The notes under the pieces were generated by a model. It was not told the origin of the DNA. It was given only the letters and a program-made list of their open reading frames with translations, and did no database searches. Source: Desulfovibrio oxyclinae DSM 11498 (GTDB lineage: Bacteria > Desulfobacterota > Desulfovibrionia > Desulfovibrionales > Desulfovibrionaceae). From it: a stretch of 64,000 nt of DNA. Where the stretch lies: assembly GCF_000375485.1 (NCBI RefSeq), contig NZ_AQXE01000005.1, forward strand, positions 124,001-188,000. The letters are read 5' to 3'. This document shows, piece by piece, positions 43,349-52,415 of this stretch. The position numbers and the translations under genes were made by a program. Each line of letters starts with the position of its first letter. The first letter of the stretch is position 1.

Positions 43349-43894
43349 ATGAACGCACTCCTCGTCGTGGACATGCAACGGGACCTGTTTCGCGATGCCG
43401 ATGCTCGGCATGATGCGCAGGGCGTGGTGAGCCGTATCGAAACGCTGTGCAGGGCGATGCGCGCCACAGGCGCAACGGTTGTATTCGTGCGTCATGCGGG
43501 TGTGGACGGGTGGCTGGAGCCCGGGACCGAAGGCTGGGAGATTCTGCCGGAGCTGCCGCTTTCCGAGCTGGACCTGCCGGTGGAAAAGATATCCTGCGAC
43601 TCGTTCTGCCGTACGCCGCTGGAAGCCATGCTGCGCGAGCGCGGCGTGGAGCATCTTTATGTGGTCGGCTGCTGTACCGATTACTGCATCGACGCCACGG
43701 TTCGGGCTGCGGCGAGCCTCGGTTTTCGGCTGACCGTCCCTTCGGACTGTCACACCACCGGCGACAAGCCCGTGCTGGATGCGGCCACGGTCGTCAGGCA
43801 TCACAACCACGTCTGGGCGACCATGATCACCCCCGAGCAGCCCGTGCGCGTCATGCCGCTTGCCGACTGCCTGAAGGAGCTCGGGAACGGTTGA
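43349..43894 (+). CDS. Isochorismatase-family cysteine hydrolase
   Basis: A 181-residue cysteine hydrolase of the isochorismatase / nicotinamidase-like fold. The triad is visible: Asp in LLVVDMQRDLF (D9), Lys in LPVEKISCDSF and Cys in VVGCCTDYCIDATVRAA, with the cis-peptide region before it. Nicotinamidases need a metal site that I cannot confirm here, so the substrate is left open. TTTTGGAGAA precedes the ATG. It follows the rib genes after a terminator and precedes a small membrane protein. Confidence 0.88.
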   Translation: MNALLVVDMQRDLFRDADARHDAQGVVSRIETLCRAMRATGATVVFVRHAGVDGWLEPGTEGWEILPELPLSELDLPVEKISCDSFCRTPLEAMLRERGVEHLYVVGCCTDYCIDATVRAAASLGFRLTVPSDCHTTGDKPVLDAATVVRHHNHVWATMITPEQPVRVMPLADCLKELGNG

Positions 43895-43946
43895 CCCATT
43901 TCGTCGTTTTCGTGCTAATGAAGGAAAGAAAAAAAGGAGCCGATCC

Positions 43947-44276
43947 ATGGAGACGCTGTTTCAACTGGCCGTTCTTGTCCTGATCATCGCCGGGAGTTGG
44001 AAGACCTACCAGAAAGCCGGTGAGCCGGGCTGGGCGGTGCTGATTCCGTTCTACAACCTCTGGGTGCTGCTTCGCATCGTGGACAGGCCCGGATGGTGGT
44101 TCATCATGTTCCTGATCCCGCTGGTGAATCTGGTCTTCATGCTGCTGACCTTCATCGACCTTTCGCGACGGTTCGGGATGCCCGCCGTGTTCAGCGTGGG
44201 GCTGTTTCTGCTGCCCTTCGTGTTCTGGCCCATACTCGGTTTCGGCAACAGCCGCTACAACTCGCTGGCAATGTAG
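43947..44276 (+). CDS. Small membrane protein (DUF5684-like)
   Basis: A 109-residue protein with three or four hydrophobic segments (FQLAVLVLIIAG, WWFIMFLIPLVNLVFMLL, VFSVGLFLLPFVFWPILG). The motif GEPGWAVLIPFYNLWVLLRI is typical of DUF5684-type proteins of unknown function, which are sometimes fused to signal peptidases. An AAAGGAG precedes the ATG. It lies between the isochorismatase-like gene and the gnd-zwf-pgl operon. Confidence 0.8.
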   Translation: METLFQLAVLVLIIAGSWKTYQKAGEPGWAVLIPFYNLWVLLRIVDRPGWWFIMFLIPLVNLVFMLLTFIDLSRRFGMPAVFSVGLFLLPFVFWPILGFGNSRYNSLAM

Positions 44277-44326
44277 CCAGCCGCCGGAGCGGAACTCCGG
44301 CTCGATTGCATAAAAGGAGCAACGCC

Positions 44327-45241
44327 ATGCGTCTTGGAATGGTGGGACTAGGAAAGATGGGCATGAACATGGCCCGGCGGCTGATGCTTTCCGGCCATGA
44401 AGTCGTCGGCCACAACCGCAGCCCGGCCAAGGTGGAGCGGCTCGTTCATGAGGGCGGCGAAAGTGCCTACTCCCTTGAAGAGCTGGTGGAAAAGCTGGAG
44501 TCGCCGCGCACCGTCTGGCTCATGCTGCCAGCCGGGGCCGCCACCATTCAGGCCGCGCATCGCTTCGAAAGTCTGCTGGAGCCGGGTGACGTGCTCATCG
44601 ACGGCAGCAACTCCTTCTACAAGGACGCGGTGCGCCGAGCGTGGGAATGCTCCAAGAAGGGCCTGCATTGCCTCGACGTGGGTGTTTCCGGCGGTGTCTG
44701 GGGGCTGGAGAACGGCTACTGTCTCATGATCGGCGGCAATCGCGAACAGTTCGAGCGCGTGGAGCCCGTCTTCAAGTCACTGGCCCAGCCCGAAGGGTAC
44801 ATGCACTGCGGCGGCCCCGGAGCCGGGCATTTCGTCAAGATGGTCCACAACGGCATCGAATACGGCCTGATGCAGGCCTATGCCGAGGGATTCGCCATGC
44901 TGGAAGACTCCCGCTACGGCCCGGAACTGGATTATTCGGCCCTGTCGCACCTGTGGAATCGCGGCAGCGTCATCCGTTCGTGGTTGCTTGAACTGGCGGA
45001 AAAGGCCTTTGCAGACTCCGGACGGCTGGAAGATGTCAAGGGATGGGTCGAGGATTCCGGCGAGGGGCGCTGGACCGTGCAGCAGGCAGTGGAGAGCGGC
45101 ACGCCGATTCCAGTGCTTTCGCTGGCCCTGATGGAACGCTTCAGCTCCCGGCGCGAGAACGACTTTCGCAACCGCATCCTTGCCGCCCTGCGACGCGAAT
45201 TCGGCGGTCACGCCGTGAAAAAGGAGGGGGGCGATGCATGA
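44327..45241 (+). CDS. gnd: 6-phosphogluconate dehydrogenase (short form, decarboxylating)
   Basis: A 304-residue enzyme that oxidises and decarboxylates 6-phosphogluconate to ribulose 5-phosphate. The N-terminal Rossmann motif is [16 protein letters not shown] and the catalytic Lys lies in [17 protein letters not shown]. At about 300 residues it belongs to the short class (YqeC/GntZ type), which often prefers NAD, unlike the 470-residue NADP enzyme. AAAAGGAG precedes the ATG. It overlaps zwf by eight bases and starts the gnd-zwf-pgl operon. Confidence 0.94.
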   Translation: MRLGMVGLGKMGMNMARRLMLSGHEVVGHNRSPAKVERLVHEGGESAYSLEELVEKLESPRTVWLMLPAGAATIQAAHRFESLLEPGDVLIDGSNSFYKDAVRRAWECSKKGLHCLDVGVSGGVWGLENGYCLMIGGNREQFERVEPVFKSLAQPEGYMHCGGPGAGHFVKMVHNGIEYGLMQAYAEGFAMLEDSRYGPELDYSALSHLWNRGSVIRSWLLELAEKAFADSGRLEDVKGWVEDSGEGRWTVQQAVESGTPIPVLSLALMERFSSRRENDFRNRILAALRREFGGHAVKKEGGDA

Positions 45242-46700
45242 CGACCCGTGTTCCCGTTCAGCCGCCAAGGACCCCTGTGTCATCGTCATCTTTGGTGCCA
45301 CCGGTGACCTGACTGCACGCAAGCTTTTCCCGGCCCTGTGCCGCCTGTTCCAGACAGAGGCGCTGCCGGAGAACTTCGCCGTGGTGGGCGCGTCACGTAC
45401 CGAGCTGGATCATGACGCCTTTCGCGAGCGCATGAAACAGGCGGCGGAAAAGGCGGACGCCATGCCGCAGGCTTGGGACGCGTTGGCCTCGCGCCTGTTC
45501 TACCGTCCGTTGCGCTTCGACAGTCCGGAGGATTACCGGTCGCTTTCCGAATTTCTGGGCGAGTTGGACGAGCGGTTCGAGACCGCAGGCAACCGCATGT
45601 TCTACCTTGCCGTGCCGCCCGCGGCTTATGAAGAGATTGCGATCAACGCCGGAAAGGCCGGACTTGCCGAACAGCAAACGAGCTTTTCCCGCATCGTCAT
45701 CGAAAAACCCTTCGGCCACGATCTGGCCTCGGCACAGCGCTTGAACACCGCATTGCTCGGCAGCTTCGACGAGTCGCAGGTCTTTCGCATCGACCACTAT
45801 CTCGCCAAGGAGACCGTGCAGAACATGCTCATGCTGCGGTTTGCCAACGCCATGTTCGAGCCGGTCTGGAACCGCCAGTTCGTGGAGTCCGTGCATATCA
45901 CCGCCGCCGAGAGTGTGGGAGTGGAGCACCGCGCGGGCTACTACGACAGCGCGGGCGTGCTGCGCGACATGTTTCAGAACCACATGATGCAGCTGCTCTC
46001 GCTGGTGGCCATGGAGCCGCCGTCCATCTACGAGGCAGAACGTATCCGGGACGAAAAGACCAAGCTCTACCGCGCGCTCAAGCCGTTTCCCACCGAGGAC
46101 ATCGAGTCGCTGCTCACGCTGGGCCAGTATGCCTCCGGCGTGGTGGACGGTGAAAAGGTCCCGGCCTATGTGGACGAGCCGGGCGTCCCGGCGGAGTCCG
46201 ATACGCCGACGTACGCGGCCATGCGCGTCTACATCGACAACTGGCGCTGGCAGGGCGTGCCGTTCGAGTTGGTCTCCGGCAAGCGGATGCGGGAGAAGCG
46301 CACCCGCATCGAGGTTCGTTTCAAGGAGGTGCCGTGCTCCATGTTCCGCAATATTCTGGGCGAGCACATCACCGCCAACCGGCTGATCATCAACATTCAG
46401 CCGGAAGAGGAGGTGCGTCTCGCGTTTCAGGCCAAGGTGCCCGGCTCTGGCATGTGCCTGCGCAACGTGAACATGCATTTCGACTACAAGGATGAGCACG
46501 CGGACAACCTCGGCGCGTACGAAAAGGTGCTTCTGGACGTGCTTTTGGGCGACCAGACGCTGTTCTGGCGTCAGGATGGCGTGGATTTGTGCTGGGGATT
46601 CTTGACGCCCGTCCTGATGGAGTGCAATTGTCCCGAGCGCAGAAACATGCTCAAGCTGTATCGGGCTGGATCCGATGGGCCGGAACCCGCCGAATGTTAG
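45234..46700 (+). CDS. zwf: Glucose-6-phosphate 1-dehydrogenase
   Basis: A 488-residue enzyme, first step of the oxidative pentose phosphate pathway. The coenzyme motif is [15 protein letters not shown] (about 19-33) and the substrate/active-site motif [20 protein letters not shown] (about 184-203), where the usual Gly of DHYLGKE is Ala. Length is standard. The gene overlaps gnd by eight bases and is followed after 23 bp by pgl. Confidence 0.96.
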   Translation: MHDDPCSRSAAKDPCVIVIFGATGDLTARKLFPALCRLFQTEALPENFAVVGASRTELDHDAFRERMKQAAEKADAMPQAWDALASRLFYRPLRFDSPEDYRSLSEFLGELDERFETAGNRMFYLAVPPAAYEEIAINAGKAGLAEQQTSFSRIVIEKPFGHDLASAQRLNTALLGSFDESQVFRIDHYLAKETVQNMLMLRFANAMFEPVWNRQFVESVHITAAESVGVEHRAGYYDSAGVLRDMFQNHMMQLLSLVAMEPPSIYEAERIRDEKTKLYRALKPFPTEDIESLLTLGQYASGVVDGEKVPAYVDEPGVPAESDTPTYAAMRVYIDNWRWQGVPFELVSGKRMREKRTRIEVRFKEVPCSMFRNILGEHITANRLIINIQPEEEVRLAFQAKVPGSGMCLRNVNMHFDYKDEHADNLGAYEKVLLDVLLGDQTLFWRQDGVDLCWGFLTPVLMECNCPERRNMLKLYRAGSDGPEPAEC

Positions 46701-46723
46701 CTCCACCGACCATGCGAGGAACC

Positions 46724-47428
46724 ATGGAAATTCGTATTCTGGATGATCATGAGGCGGCGAGCCGCGCAGCGGCCGATCTGTTCGTAGAAACCTCGCACCG
46801 CGCGCTGGAACGCTCCGGGCGTTTCACGGTCGCGCTGGCAGGCGGTTCGACCCCGAAGCGTGCCTACGAGCTGCTGGCGTCCGATCCGCGCTGGCGGGCC
46901 GTGCCGTGGGACCGGACCCACGTCTTCTTCGGCGACGAGCGCATGGTGGAGCCGGACCACGAGCTGAGCAACTATCGCAGGGCCAAAGAGGTCCTGCTGG
47001 ACAACGTCCCCCTTCCCAAAGCCAATATCCACCGCATGCGCGGCGAGCTGGAGCCCGAAAGCGCCGTGAACGCCTGCGAGGCTGAGCTGCACTCCGTGTT
47101 CGGCCCCGGCGTGCCCGAGTTCGACCTCGTACTGCTGGGCATGGGCGCGGACGGTCATACGGCCAGCATTTTTCCCGGCACCCGTGCCGTGGCCGAATCC
47201 TGCCTTGTGACCTCCGTGAGGCCCGCCGACGTCACGCCCGATGTGAATCGCCTGACCTTCTGCCTGCCGCTTTTGAACAATGCGGCGCGCGTAGTGTTTC
47301 TGGCCACCGGCGCGGACAAGGCGCAGGTGCTCGCCAAGATGCGCGGTACCGATACGGCCCGGCATCTCTTCCCGGCTGCCATGGTCAACGCACGCGAAAC
47401 CCTGTTGCTCACCGATCAGCCCATCTAG
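46724..47428 (+). CDS. pgl: 6-phosphogluconolactonase
   Basis: A 234-residue Pgl of the DevB/SOL type that opens 6-phosphogluconolactone. It shows LAGGSTPKRAYELLA (phosphate-binding), HVFFGDERMVEPDHELSNY and LLGMGADGHTASIFPGT, all characteristic. The frame is open 45 codons upstream inside zwf; the ATG chosen has GAGGA just before it. It completes the gnd-zwf-pgl set, which together yields reducing power and ribulose 5-phosphate. Confidence 0.95.
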   Translation: MEIRILDDHEAASRAAADLFVETSHRALERSGRFTVALAGGSTPKRAYELLASDPRWRAVPWDRTHVFFGDERMVEPDHELSNYRRAKEVLLDNVPLPKANIHRMRGELEPESAVNACEAELHSVFGPGVPEFDLVLLGMGADGHTASIFPGTRAVAESCLVTSVRPADVTPDVNRLTFCLPLLNNAARVVFLATGADKAQVLAKMRGTDTARHLFPAAMVNARETLLLTDQPI

Positions 47429-47467
47429 CCCGCTTGCCTGAGTCCGCTCGTGGCGTTAGGGTGCGAA

Positions 47468-48076
47468 ATGGACGAATACGCGCGTTTTGCCGGAATCTAT
47501 GACTGGGTGGTGGGCAGGCCGCTGGGCTCGGTCTTCCGAAAACTCATCCTGACTTTGCCGCAGGGGGGCGGACTGCTCGACGTGTGCTGCGGCACCGGCA
47601 TGTTTGCCGCCATGGCGCGGGAGCGGGGGTTTTCCGTGTGCGGTCTGGACCGTTCCGCGCCGATGCTGGCGGTGGCCCGGCGCAAACGCCCCGGATTGCC
47701 GTTGGTGCGCGCCGACGCCTCTGCCATGCCCTTTGGCGGCGAACAGTTCCACCTAGCAACCGTGACCTTCGCCCTGCACGAAAAACCGCAGTTCGTGCGG
47801 GAGGCTATTCTTGCGGAAATCCTGCGGGTGCTGCGGCCCGGCGGGACGATCCTTCTGGCGGACTATTGCCATCCACACGGCGCGTCGCGACCCGCCGCCG
47901 CTGCTGCGGGGCTGGTGGAACGTCTGGCCGGAGCCGAGCATCACCGGAACTATGCCGACTGGATGCGTCGCGGGGCCGCGGAAGGATTCCTTGATGATTC
48001 CGGCCTGAACTGGGAGCGTCTGGCCTACGGGCTTTCCGGGGTGGCGGGGATATACAGGGTGCGCCAGCCGGATTAG
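47468..48076 (+). CDS. Class I SAM-dependent methyltransferase
   Basis: A 202-residue UbiE-like methyltransferase. The SAM-binding motif I is LLDVCCGTGMFAAMA, motif II/III regions are VCGLDRSAPML and LVRADASAMPF, and EILRVLRPGGTILLADY closes the fold. The substrate is unknown; it is shorter than, and different from, the ubiE gene at 54.8 kb. The ATG was preferred over a GTG six codons upstream. It follows the pgl gene by 39 bp. Its stop shares bases with the convergent glycosyltransferase stop. Confidence 0.88.
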   Translation: MDEYARFAGIYDWVVGRPLGSVFRKLILTLPQGGGLLDVCCGTGMFAAMARERGFSVCGLDRSAPMLAVARRKRPGLPLVRADASAMPFGGEQFHLATVTFALHEKPQFVREAILAEILRVLRPGGTILLADYCHPHGASRPAAAAAGLVERLAGAEHHRNYADWMRRGAAEGFLDDSGLNWERLAYGLSGVAGIYRVRQPD

Positions 48077-49140
48077 CCGCGAACCACCGACTCCAGCCAT
48101 TGCCGCAACAAAGCTGTCTGTGCGTGGATGTCCAGATGCTCTCTGGCGTGCGCGAGGGCAGTGCGTCTTTTTTCAAGCAGCTCTTCGGGTGAAAGGGAGA
48201 GCAGCCGGCGCAACACGTCGAGTATCTGTTCGTGACCGTTGCGCTCTTCCACGAGGCAGTCCGAGAGTTCGGGCGGAAAGAATTCGTGCACCCCGCCCGT
48301 GCGACGGGCCACCGGGGCCAGCCCGTGCGCCATGCCTTCCGCCAGTGCCTGACCGAACGGCTCGGCGTGGGAGGGCAGCACGTAGATGTCCGCCTTGTCC
48401 AGATAGTCCTGAACGTTCTTGACGAATCCCGTCCATTGTACCTGTTCTTCCAGCCCTAGCTCCGTGCACAGCGACTTGAGTTTTTTCTCGATCTTGCCGG
48501 TGCCGCAGATGATCTGCCGGAAGGCTATCCCTTCGCGCTTGAGTTCCGCCAGAGCGTGAAGCAGATCGTGGTGTCCCTTGTCGGGGTTGAGCTGGCTGGT
48601 GGTGATCAGGGTCGGCACGTCGTGGGAGTGCAATTCTTCCGTTTGCTCGGGCAGGACCACGCCGGGGTGGATGGCCGTGAAAGTGTGCTTGGCATACAGG
48701 GGCACCCGGCGCGTCAGGCAGGTTTTGACGTGCTCGCTGCACGCCAGCAGGGACGGTGCGAGCAGTCGCTGCGTCAGGCGCGTCTTGCGGGTGTTCTCCA
48801 CGTCTGCCGGAGAGCCGACGCGGTGCACCACCGGCACGCCGAGCAGCTTCGCCACGGCCCCGGCCGAGCGCAGGTCCTTGGAAATGTTGCAGATAACCAC
48901 GTCAGGGCGTTCCTGGCGGAAGTCGCGCCAGAACTGGGAGAGGGTCTGCGGGTGAAAGTCTGCCCCGAACTCCACCGCGCGCGCATCAAGGCCCTGATCC
49001 CGCGCCTTGTCGATGAACGGGCCGGGCCGGCCGTAAATGCGGACCGTGTCGCCCATGGCGGCCAGCGCCTTGCCGGAGTTGATGCACCACGACTTCACGC
49101 CGCCCCATTTGCGGGTGGAATTGACGAAGACGATGTTCAT
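48073..49140 (-). CDS. Glycosyltransferase, family 4 type
   Basis: A 355-residue GT-B glycosyltransferase. The N-terminal acceptor domain starts MNIVFVNSTRKWGGVKSWC (the GGV loop), and the C-terminal GT4 domain has the nucleotide-sugar site YVLPSHAEPFGQALAEGMAHG (E-x7-E, in mild variation). It transfers a sugar, probably during lipopolysaccharide or another surface glycan's synthesis. No other glycan gene is beside it; TerC lies 65 bp upstream in the same direction. Confidence 0.9.
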   Translation of the reverse strand: MNIVFVNSTRKWGGVKSWCINSGKALAAMGDTVRIYGRPGPFIDKARDQGLDARAVEFGADFHPQTLSQFWRDFRQERPDVVICNISKDLRSAGAVAKLLGVPVVHRVGSPADVENTRKTRLTQRLLAPSLLACSEHVKTCLTRRVPLYAKHTFTAIHPGVVLPEQTEELHSHDVPTLITTSQLNPDKGHHDLLHALAELKREGIAFRQIICGTGKIEKKLKSLCTELGLEEQVQWTGFVKNVQDYLDKADIYVLPSHAEPFGQALAEGMAHGLAPVARRTGGVHEFFPPELSDCLVEERNGHEQILDVLRRLLSLSPEELLEKRRTALAHAREHLDIHAQTALLRQWLESVVRG

Positions 49141-49205
49141 GCGCGGGCTCCGGGTTGCGGTTCGGGAATGAAGGCAGGGGAGAATGCCTCAGCCTGTCGC
49201 GGAAA

Positions 49206-49934
49206 TCAATCCGAACGTCCCTGCCGTGCCTTATGCATGCGCAGGTTGAGCATCTCGACGCCCAGCGAGAAGGCCATGGCGAAGTATATGTAACCCCGGT
49301 CGATGTGCTTGCCGAGCCCCTCGGCCACGAGAAAAACGCCCACGAGCACGAGGAAGGCGAAGGCCAGCATCTGAATGGTGGGATGCCGGGAGACGAACGC
49401 ACTCACGGCTTCCGCGAAGATGAACATCACGCCCACCGCGATGACGATGGCGGTGACCATGACCCAGAGCTGGTCCACCATACCCACTGCCGTGATGACC
49501 GAATCCAGCGAAAACACCAGATCGAGGATCACGATCTGTGCGATGGCCGAAGCGTAGGAACGGGCGGCGGAAACGTGCGCCGCGCCCGGTTCCTCCATCT
49601 TGTCGTGGATTTCGTGCACGGCCTTGGCCATGAGAAACAGCCCGCCGAGCAACAGCACTATGTCCCGTCCGGAAACGGCGTGCGAGAATACCTTGAAGAG
49701 CGGGGCGGTTAGTCCCATGATGGCGCTGATGGTCAGAAGCAGCAGGATGCGCATGACCATGGCAAGCCCGATGCCCAGCCTGCGGGCGGCGGCACGCTTT
49801 GCTTCCGGCAGCTTGTTGGTGACCACGGTGACGAACACGATGTTGTCGATGCCGAGGACGATTTCCAGTCCCGTCAGGGTCAGCAGGGCGACGATGGCCT
49901 CGAATGTGAAAATTCCTTCCATGTCCCGCTTCAT
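49206..49934 (-). CDS. TerC family integral membrane protein
   Basis: A 242-residue membrane protein with seven or so helices and the TerC signatures GLEIVLGIDNIVFVTVVTNK (Asp in helix 1) and LVFSLDSVITAVGM (Asp in the matching later helix). TerC/Alx/YkoY proteins export manganese or are linked to tellurite resistance and metalation of exported proteins. I looked for the manganese yybP-ykoY riboswitch in the 95 bp upstream and did not find it. The ATG used has AGGTGATG before it; another lies four codons on. Confidence 0.9.
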   Translation of the reverse strand: MKRDMEGIFTFEAIVALLTLTGLEIVLGIDNIVFVTVVTNKLPEAKRAAARRLGIGLAMVMRILLLLTISAIMGLTAPLFKVFSHAVSGRDIVLLLGGLFLMAKAVHEIHDKMEEPGAAHVSAARSYASAIAQIVILDLVFSLDSVITAVGMVDQLWVMVTAIVIAVGVMFIFAEAVSAFVSRHPTIQMLAFAFLVLVGVFLVAEGLGKHIDRGYIYFAMAFSLGVEMLNLRMHKARQGRSD

Positions 49935-50029
49935 GCATCACCTGCACGGGTAAATCAATATGAAGTGATACCTTTTCCGCTGTCGCGAAGGGCATGGCGA
50001 ACCACTGGCAAATCGGCTATACCTCGCGC

Positions 50030-51052
50030 ATGAAACTGGCAGTGTACGCAGTGACGCGGCAGGGGCTCGCCCCGGCGCAAAGAATATGCGATGCCCTCGG
50101 CGCGGATGTCTACGCACCGAGGCGGTTCGAGGAGCAGAGGACTATCCCCTTCGATTCGTTGCGCGAGTGCGTCCGCGAGACCTTCATCCGTTACGAGGGG
50201 CACATCTTCGTGGCGGCCACGGGCATCGCCGTGCGGGTCATCGCCGAGCACATCGTCGCCAAGGATACGGATCCGGCGGTGATCTGTCTCGACCATCACG
50301 CCCGGCACGTCATCAGCCTGCTTTCGGGACACCTCGGGGGCGGCAACGCCCTGACCCTGCGCATAGCCGAGGCCGTGAACGGGCACCCCGTCATTACCAC
50401 GGCCACCGATATGGAGGGTCTGCCTTCCGCGGACATGATGGCTGCGCGCTCCGGGCTGATCATCGGAAATCTGGATGCGGTTCGGCACGTCAACGCCGCA
50501 TGGCTCGAAGGCCGCACCGTGCAGATATTCGACCCGGAGGAACGGCTGCTGGGCATCGACGGCGCACGAATGCGAGAGGTTCGGCGCGGGCAATGGTCCG
50601 ACGGCGACCCCGGCATATGGGTTTCGTGGCGTGACGATTGCCGCGACCCGGATGCCCTGAGGCTGCACCCCAGAGTGCTGGCGCTGGGCATAGGCTGTCG
50701 GCGCGGCGCAACAGCCGGGGAGATTCTCGGGCTTGTGCGCGATACGCTGACTGCGGAACGCATCAGGCCCGAGAGCGTGGGCGCACTGGCCTCGGTGGAG
50801 GCCAAGCGGCACGAGGCGGGCCTGTTGGAAGCTGCCCGTGAACTCGGGCTGGAGGTGCGGTTTCATCCCGAGGCGGAGTTGGCGCGGGTGGACGTGCCCA
50901 CGCCGTCGGAGTTTGTTCTGGATACGCTGGGAACTCCCTCGGTGTGCGAAGCTGCGGCGGTGCTCGCCGCAAACGGCGGCAGCATCGTGGTGCCCAAGAG
51001 AAAATCGAAAAAGGCCACGCTCGCCGTGGCGCGGAGCAATACATGCTTGTAG
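50030..51052 (+). CDS. cbiG: Cobalt-precorrin-5A hydrolase CbiG
   Basis: A 340-residue CbiG that opens the delta-lactone ring of cobalt-precorrin-5A with loss of acetaldehyde; diagnostic of the anaerobic cobalamin route. The N-terminal domain has IFVAATGIAVRVIAEHI and LLSGHLGGGNALTLRIAEA; the C-terminal domain has ALGIGCRRGATAGEI and the PTPSEFVLDTLGTPSVCEAAA stretch. The start MKLAVYAVTRQG matches the family; an in-frame ATG 12 codons upstream (49994) has a fair ribosome binding site and cannot be excluded. The end overlaps cbiH by ten bases. Confidence 0.94.
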   Translation: MKLAVYAVTRQGLAPAQRICDALGADVYAPRRFEEQRTIPFDSLRECVRETFIRYEGHIFVAATGIAVRVIAEHIVAKDTDPAVICLDHHARHVISLLSGHLGGGNALTLRIAEAVNGHPVITTATDMEGLPSADMMAARSGLIIGNLDAVRHVNAAWLEGRTVQIFDPEERLLGIDGARMREVRRGQWSDGDPGIWVSWRDDCRDPDALRLHPRVLALGIGCRRGATAGEILGLVRDTLTAERIRPESVGALASVEAKRHEAGLLEAARELGLEVRFHPEAELARVDVPTPSEFVLDTLGTPSVCEAAAVLAANGGSIVVPKRKSKKATLAVARSNTCL

Positions 51053-51789
51053 TTGTCAGCCTCGGGCCGGGGGATGAATCCCTCATGGCCCCTGCGGCCC
51101 GGCAGGCGCTGGAGGGCGCGGATGCCGTGGTCGGCTATCGCGGATACATCGAACTGGTGTCCGGAGACCTGCTGGAAGGGAAGGAAGTGGTCGCCACCGG
51201 GATGCGCGGCGAAGTGGAGCGAGTCACCAGTGCCGTGGAGCTGGCGGCATCGGGAAGGAATGTGGCGCTGGTGTGCTCCGGCGACGCGGGCATCTACGCC
51301 ATGGCTGGGCTTGCGCTGGAGATTCTGGAGAGCCGGGGGCTGCTGGCCTCGGTTCCGTTCCGGGTCATCCCGGGGATCGCGGCATTCAACGCCGCCGCCG
51401 CGCTGCTGGGCGCGCCGCTGATGCACGACTTCGCTTCGGTCAGCCTGTCCGATCTGCTGACCCCGTGGGAGGCCATCGAACGCCGCATCGAGGCCGCCGC
51501 GAGCGCCGACTTTGTCTTGGCCCTTTATAATCCTCGTTCCAGAAAACGGCGGGAGCAGCTGCCCCGGGCACTGGAGATCGTCGCCAGACACCGCTTGGGG
51601 AGCACGCCGGTGGGCATTGTGAGCCGTGCGGCCCGCCCCGGCGAGAAGGTCACGGTGACCGAACTCGCGGCTGTCGATCCGGAAGCCGTGGACATGCAGA
51701 CGGTCGTACTCATTGGCAATAGCGCCACCCGTCGCACCGGGGAGTACATGCTTACCCCGCGCGGGTATCACGACAAGTACGAATACTAG
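51043..51789 (+). CDS. cbiH: Precorrin-3B / cobalt-factor III C17-methyltransferase
   Basis: A 248-residue SAM-dependent methylase of the CbiH/CobJ group; contracts the ring while methylating C17. It starts VVVSLGPGDESLMAPAARQA and carries ALVCSGDAGIYAMAG and VIPGIAAFNAAAALLGAPL. Its ATG is within the last codons of cbiG, so the pair is coupled. After it come 169 bp holding the promoter of the cytochrome c3 gene. Confidence 0.94.
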   Translation: MLVVVSLGPGDESLMAPAARQALEGADAVVGYRGYIELVSGDLLEGKEVVATGMRGEVERVTSAVELAASGRNVALVCSGDAGIYAMAGLALEILESRGLLASVPFRVIPGIAAFNAAAALLGAPLMHDFASVSLSDLLTPWEAIERRIEAAASADFVLALYNPRSRKRREQLPRALEIVARHRLGSTPVGIVSRAARPGEKVTVTELAAVDPEAVDMQTVVLIGNSATRRTGEYMLTPRGYHDKYEY

Positions 51790-51875
51790 CCGAGATGGTG
51801 AATTTCATCACAATCCACTTGCGGAAACACTACGATTTCTAGTAAAAAGGCGGCCTCTATTCAGGCCGTGTCGGC

Positions 51876-51904
51876 TTGACACTGCGGGACAGGTCATTTA
51901 TTCC
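51876..51904 (+). promoter_or_regulatory. Sigma-70-type promoter of the cytochrome c3 gene
   Basis: TTGACA (51876-51881), 17 bases, then TATTCC (51899-51904). The -35 box is perfect; the -10 box agrees at three to four positions. Transcription would start about 45 bp before the cytochrome ATG. Confidence 0.55.
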
Positions 51905-51958
51905 GCAATAGTAGAGAGTGTGACGTATTACCTTTTCGCAACAGGAGGAACGAGGAGA

Positions 51959-52339
51959 ATGAAAAAAACTTTCATGATCAGTCTCGTTGTAGCCGCTCTG
52001 GTGTGTGCTTTCGCACTGCCCAACCTGAGCGCCGCTAACGAGGCTCCCGCTGACATCGAGCTGAAAGCGCCTTTCAAAATGAGGAAGGCACCCGTGCAGT
52101 TCCCGCACGCCGCTCACGAAAAACTGGTCCCCGAATGTACGACCTGCCACCACGAGTGGGACGGCAAGTCCGAAGTGATGTCCTGCGCCGCTGAGGGCTG
52201 CCACAACAAGCAGCGCGCCAAGCGCGGCGAAACCCTCTCCTTCAAGAAGGCATACCATGATCTCTGCATCAAGTGCCATCGCCAGGAGCGCAAGGGTCCC
52301 AAGGGCTGCAACGACTGCCACCCGCGCGAGAAGAAGTAG
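51959..52339 (+). CDS. Tetraheme cytochrome c3
   Basis: A 126-residue periplasmic cytochrome: signal peptide of about 25 residues, then a class III cytochrome c. Four heme sites are seen: C60-H64 (CTTCH), C76-H82 (CAAEGCH, the CX4CH type), C103-H107 (CIKCH) and C117-H121 (CNDCH). The distal-ligand FPHAAHEK stretch is present. Type I cytochrome c3 usually has CX4CH at both heme 2 and heme 4; here only heme 2 does. It passes electrons between periplasmic hydrogenases and membrane complexes. AGGAGGAACGAGGAG precedes the ATG. A terminator follows directly, so it is monocistronic. Confidence 0.95.
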   Translation: MKKTFMISLVVAALVCAFALPNLSAANEAPADIELKAPFKMRKAPVQFPHAAHEKLVPECTTCHHEWDGKSEVMSCAAEGCHNKQRAKRGETLSFKKAYHDLCIKCHRQERKGPKGCNDCHPREKK

Positions 52340-52358
52340 CGGCCAACTCGGCTGACAA

Positions 52359-52389
52359 GGGGGGTCGCTGAGGCGGCCCCCCATTTTTT
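52359..52389 (+). terminator. Terminator of the cytochrome c3 gene
   Basis: GGGGGGTCGC pairs with GCGGCCCCCC (one mismatch) and is followed by six T. It lies 20 bp after the stop. Confidence 0.9.
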
Positions 52390-52415
52390 CCATATTTTGC
52401 CCGGAGGTTTCGAGC

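Noticed and set aside
49935-50029. Manganese (yybP-ykoY) riboswitch upstream of the TerC gene
   Set aside because: The space is too short and the conserved core is not visible.
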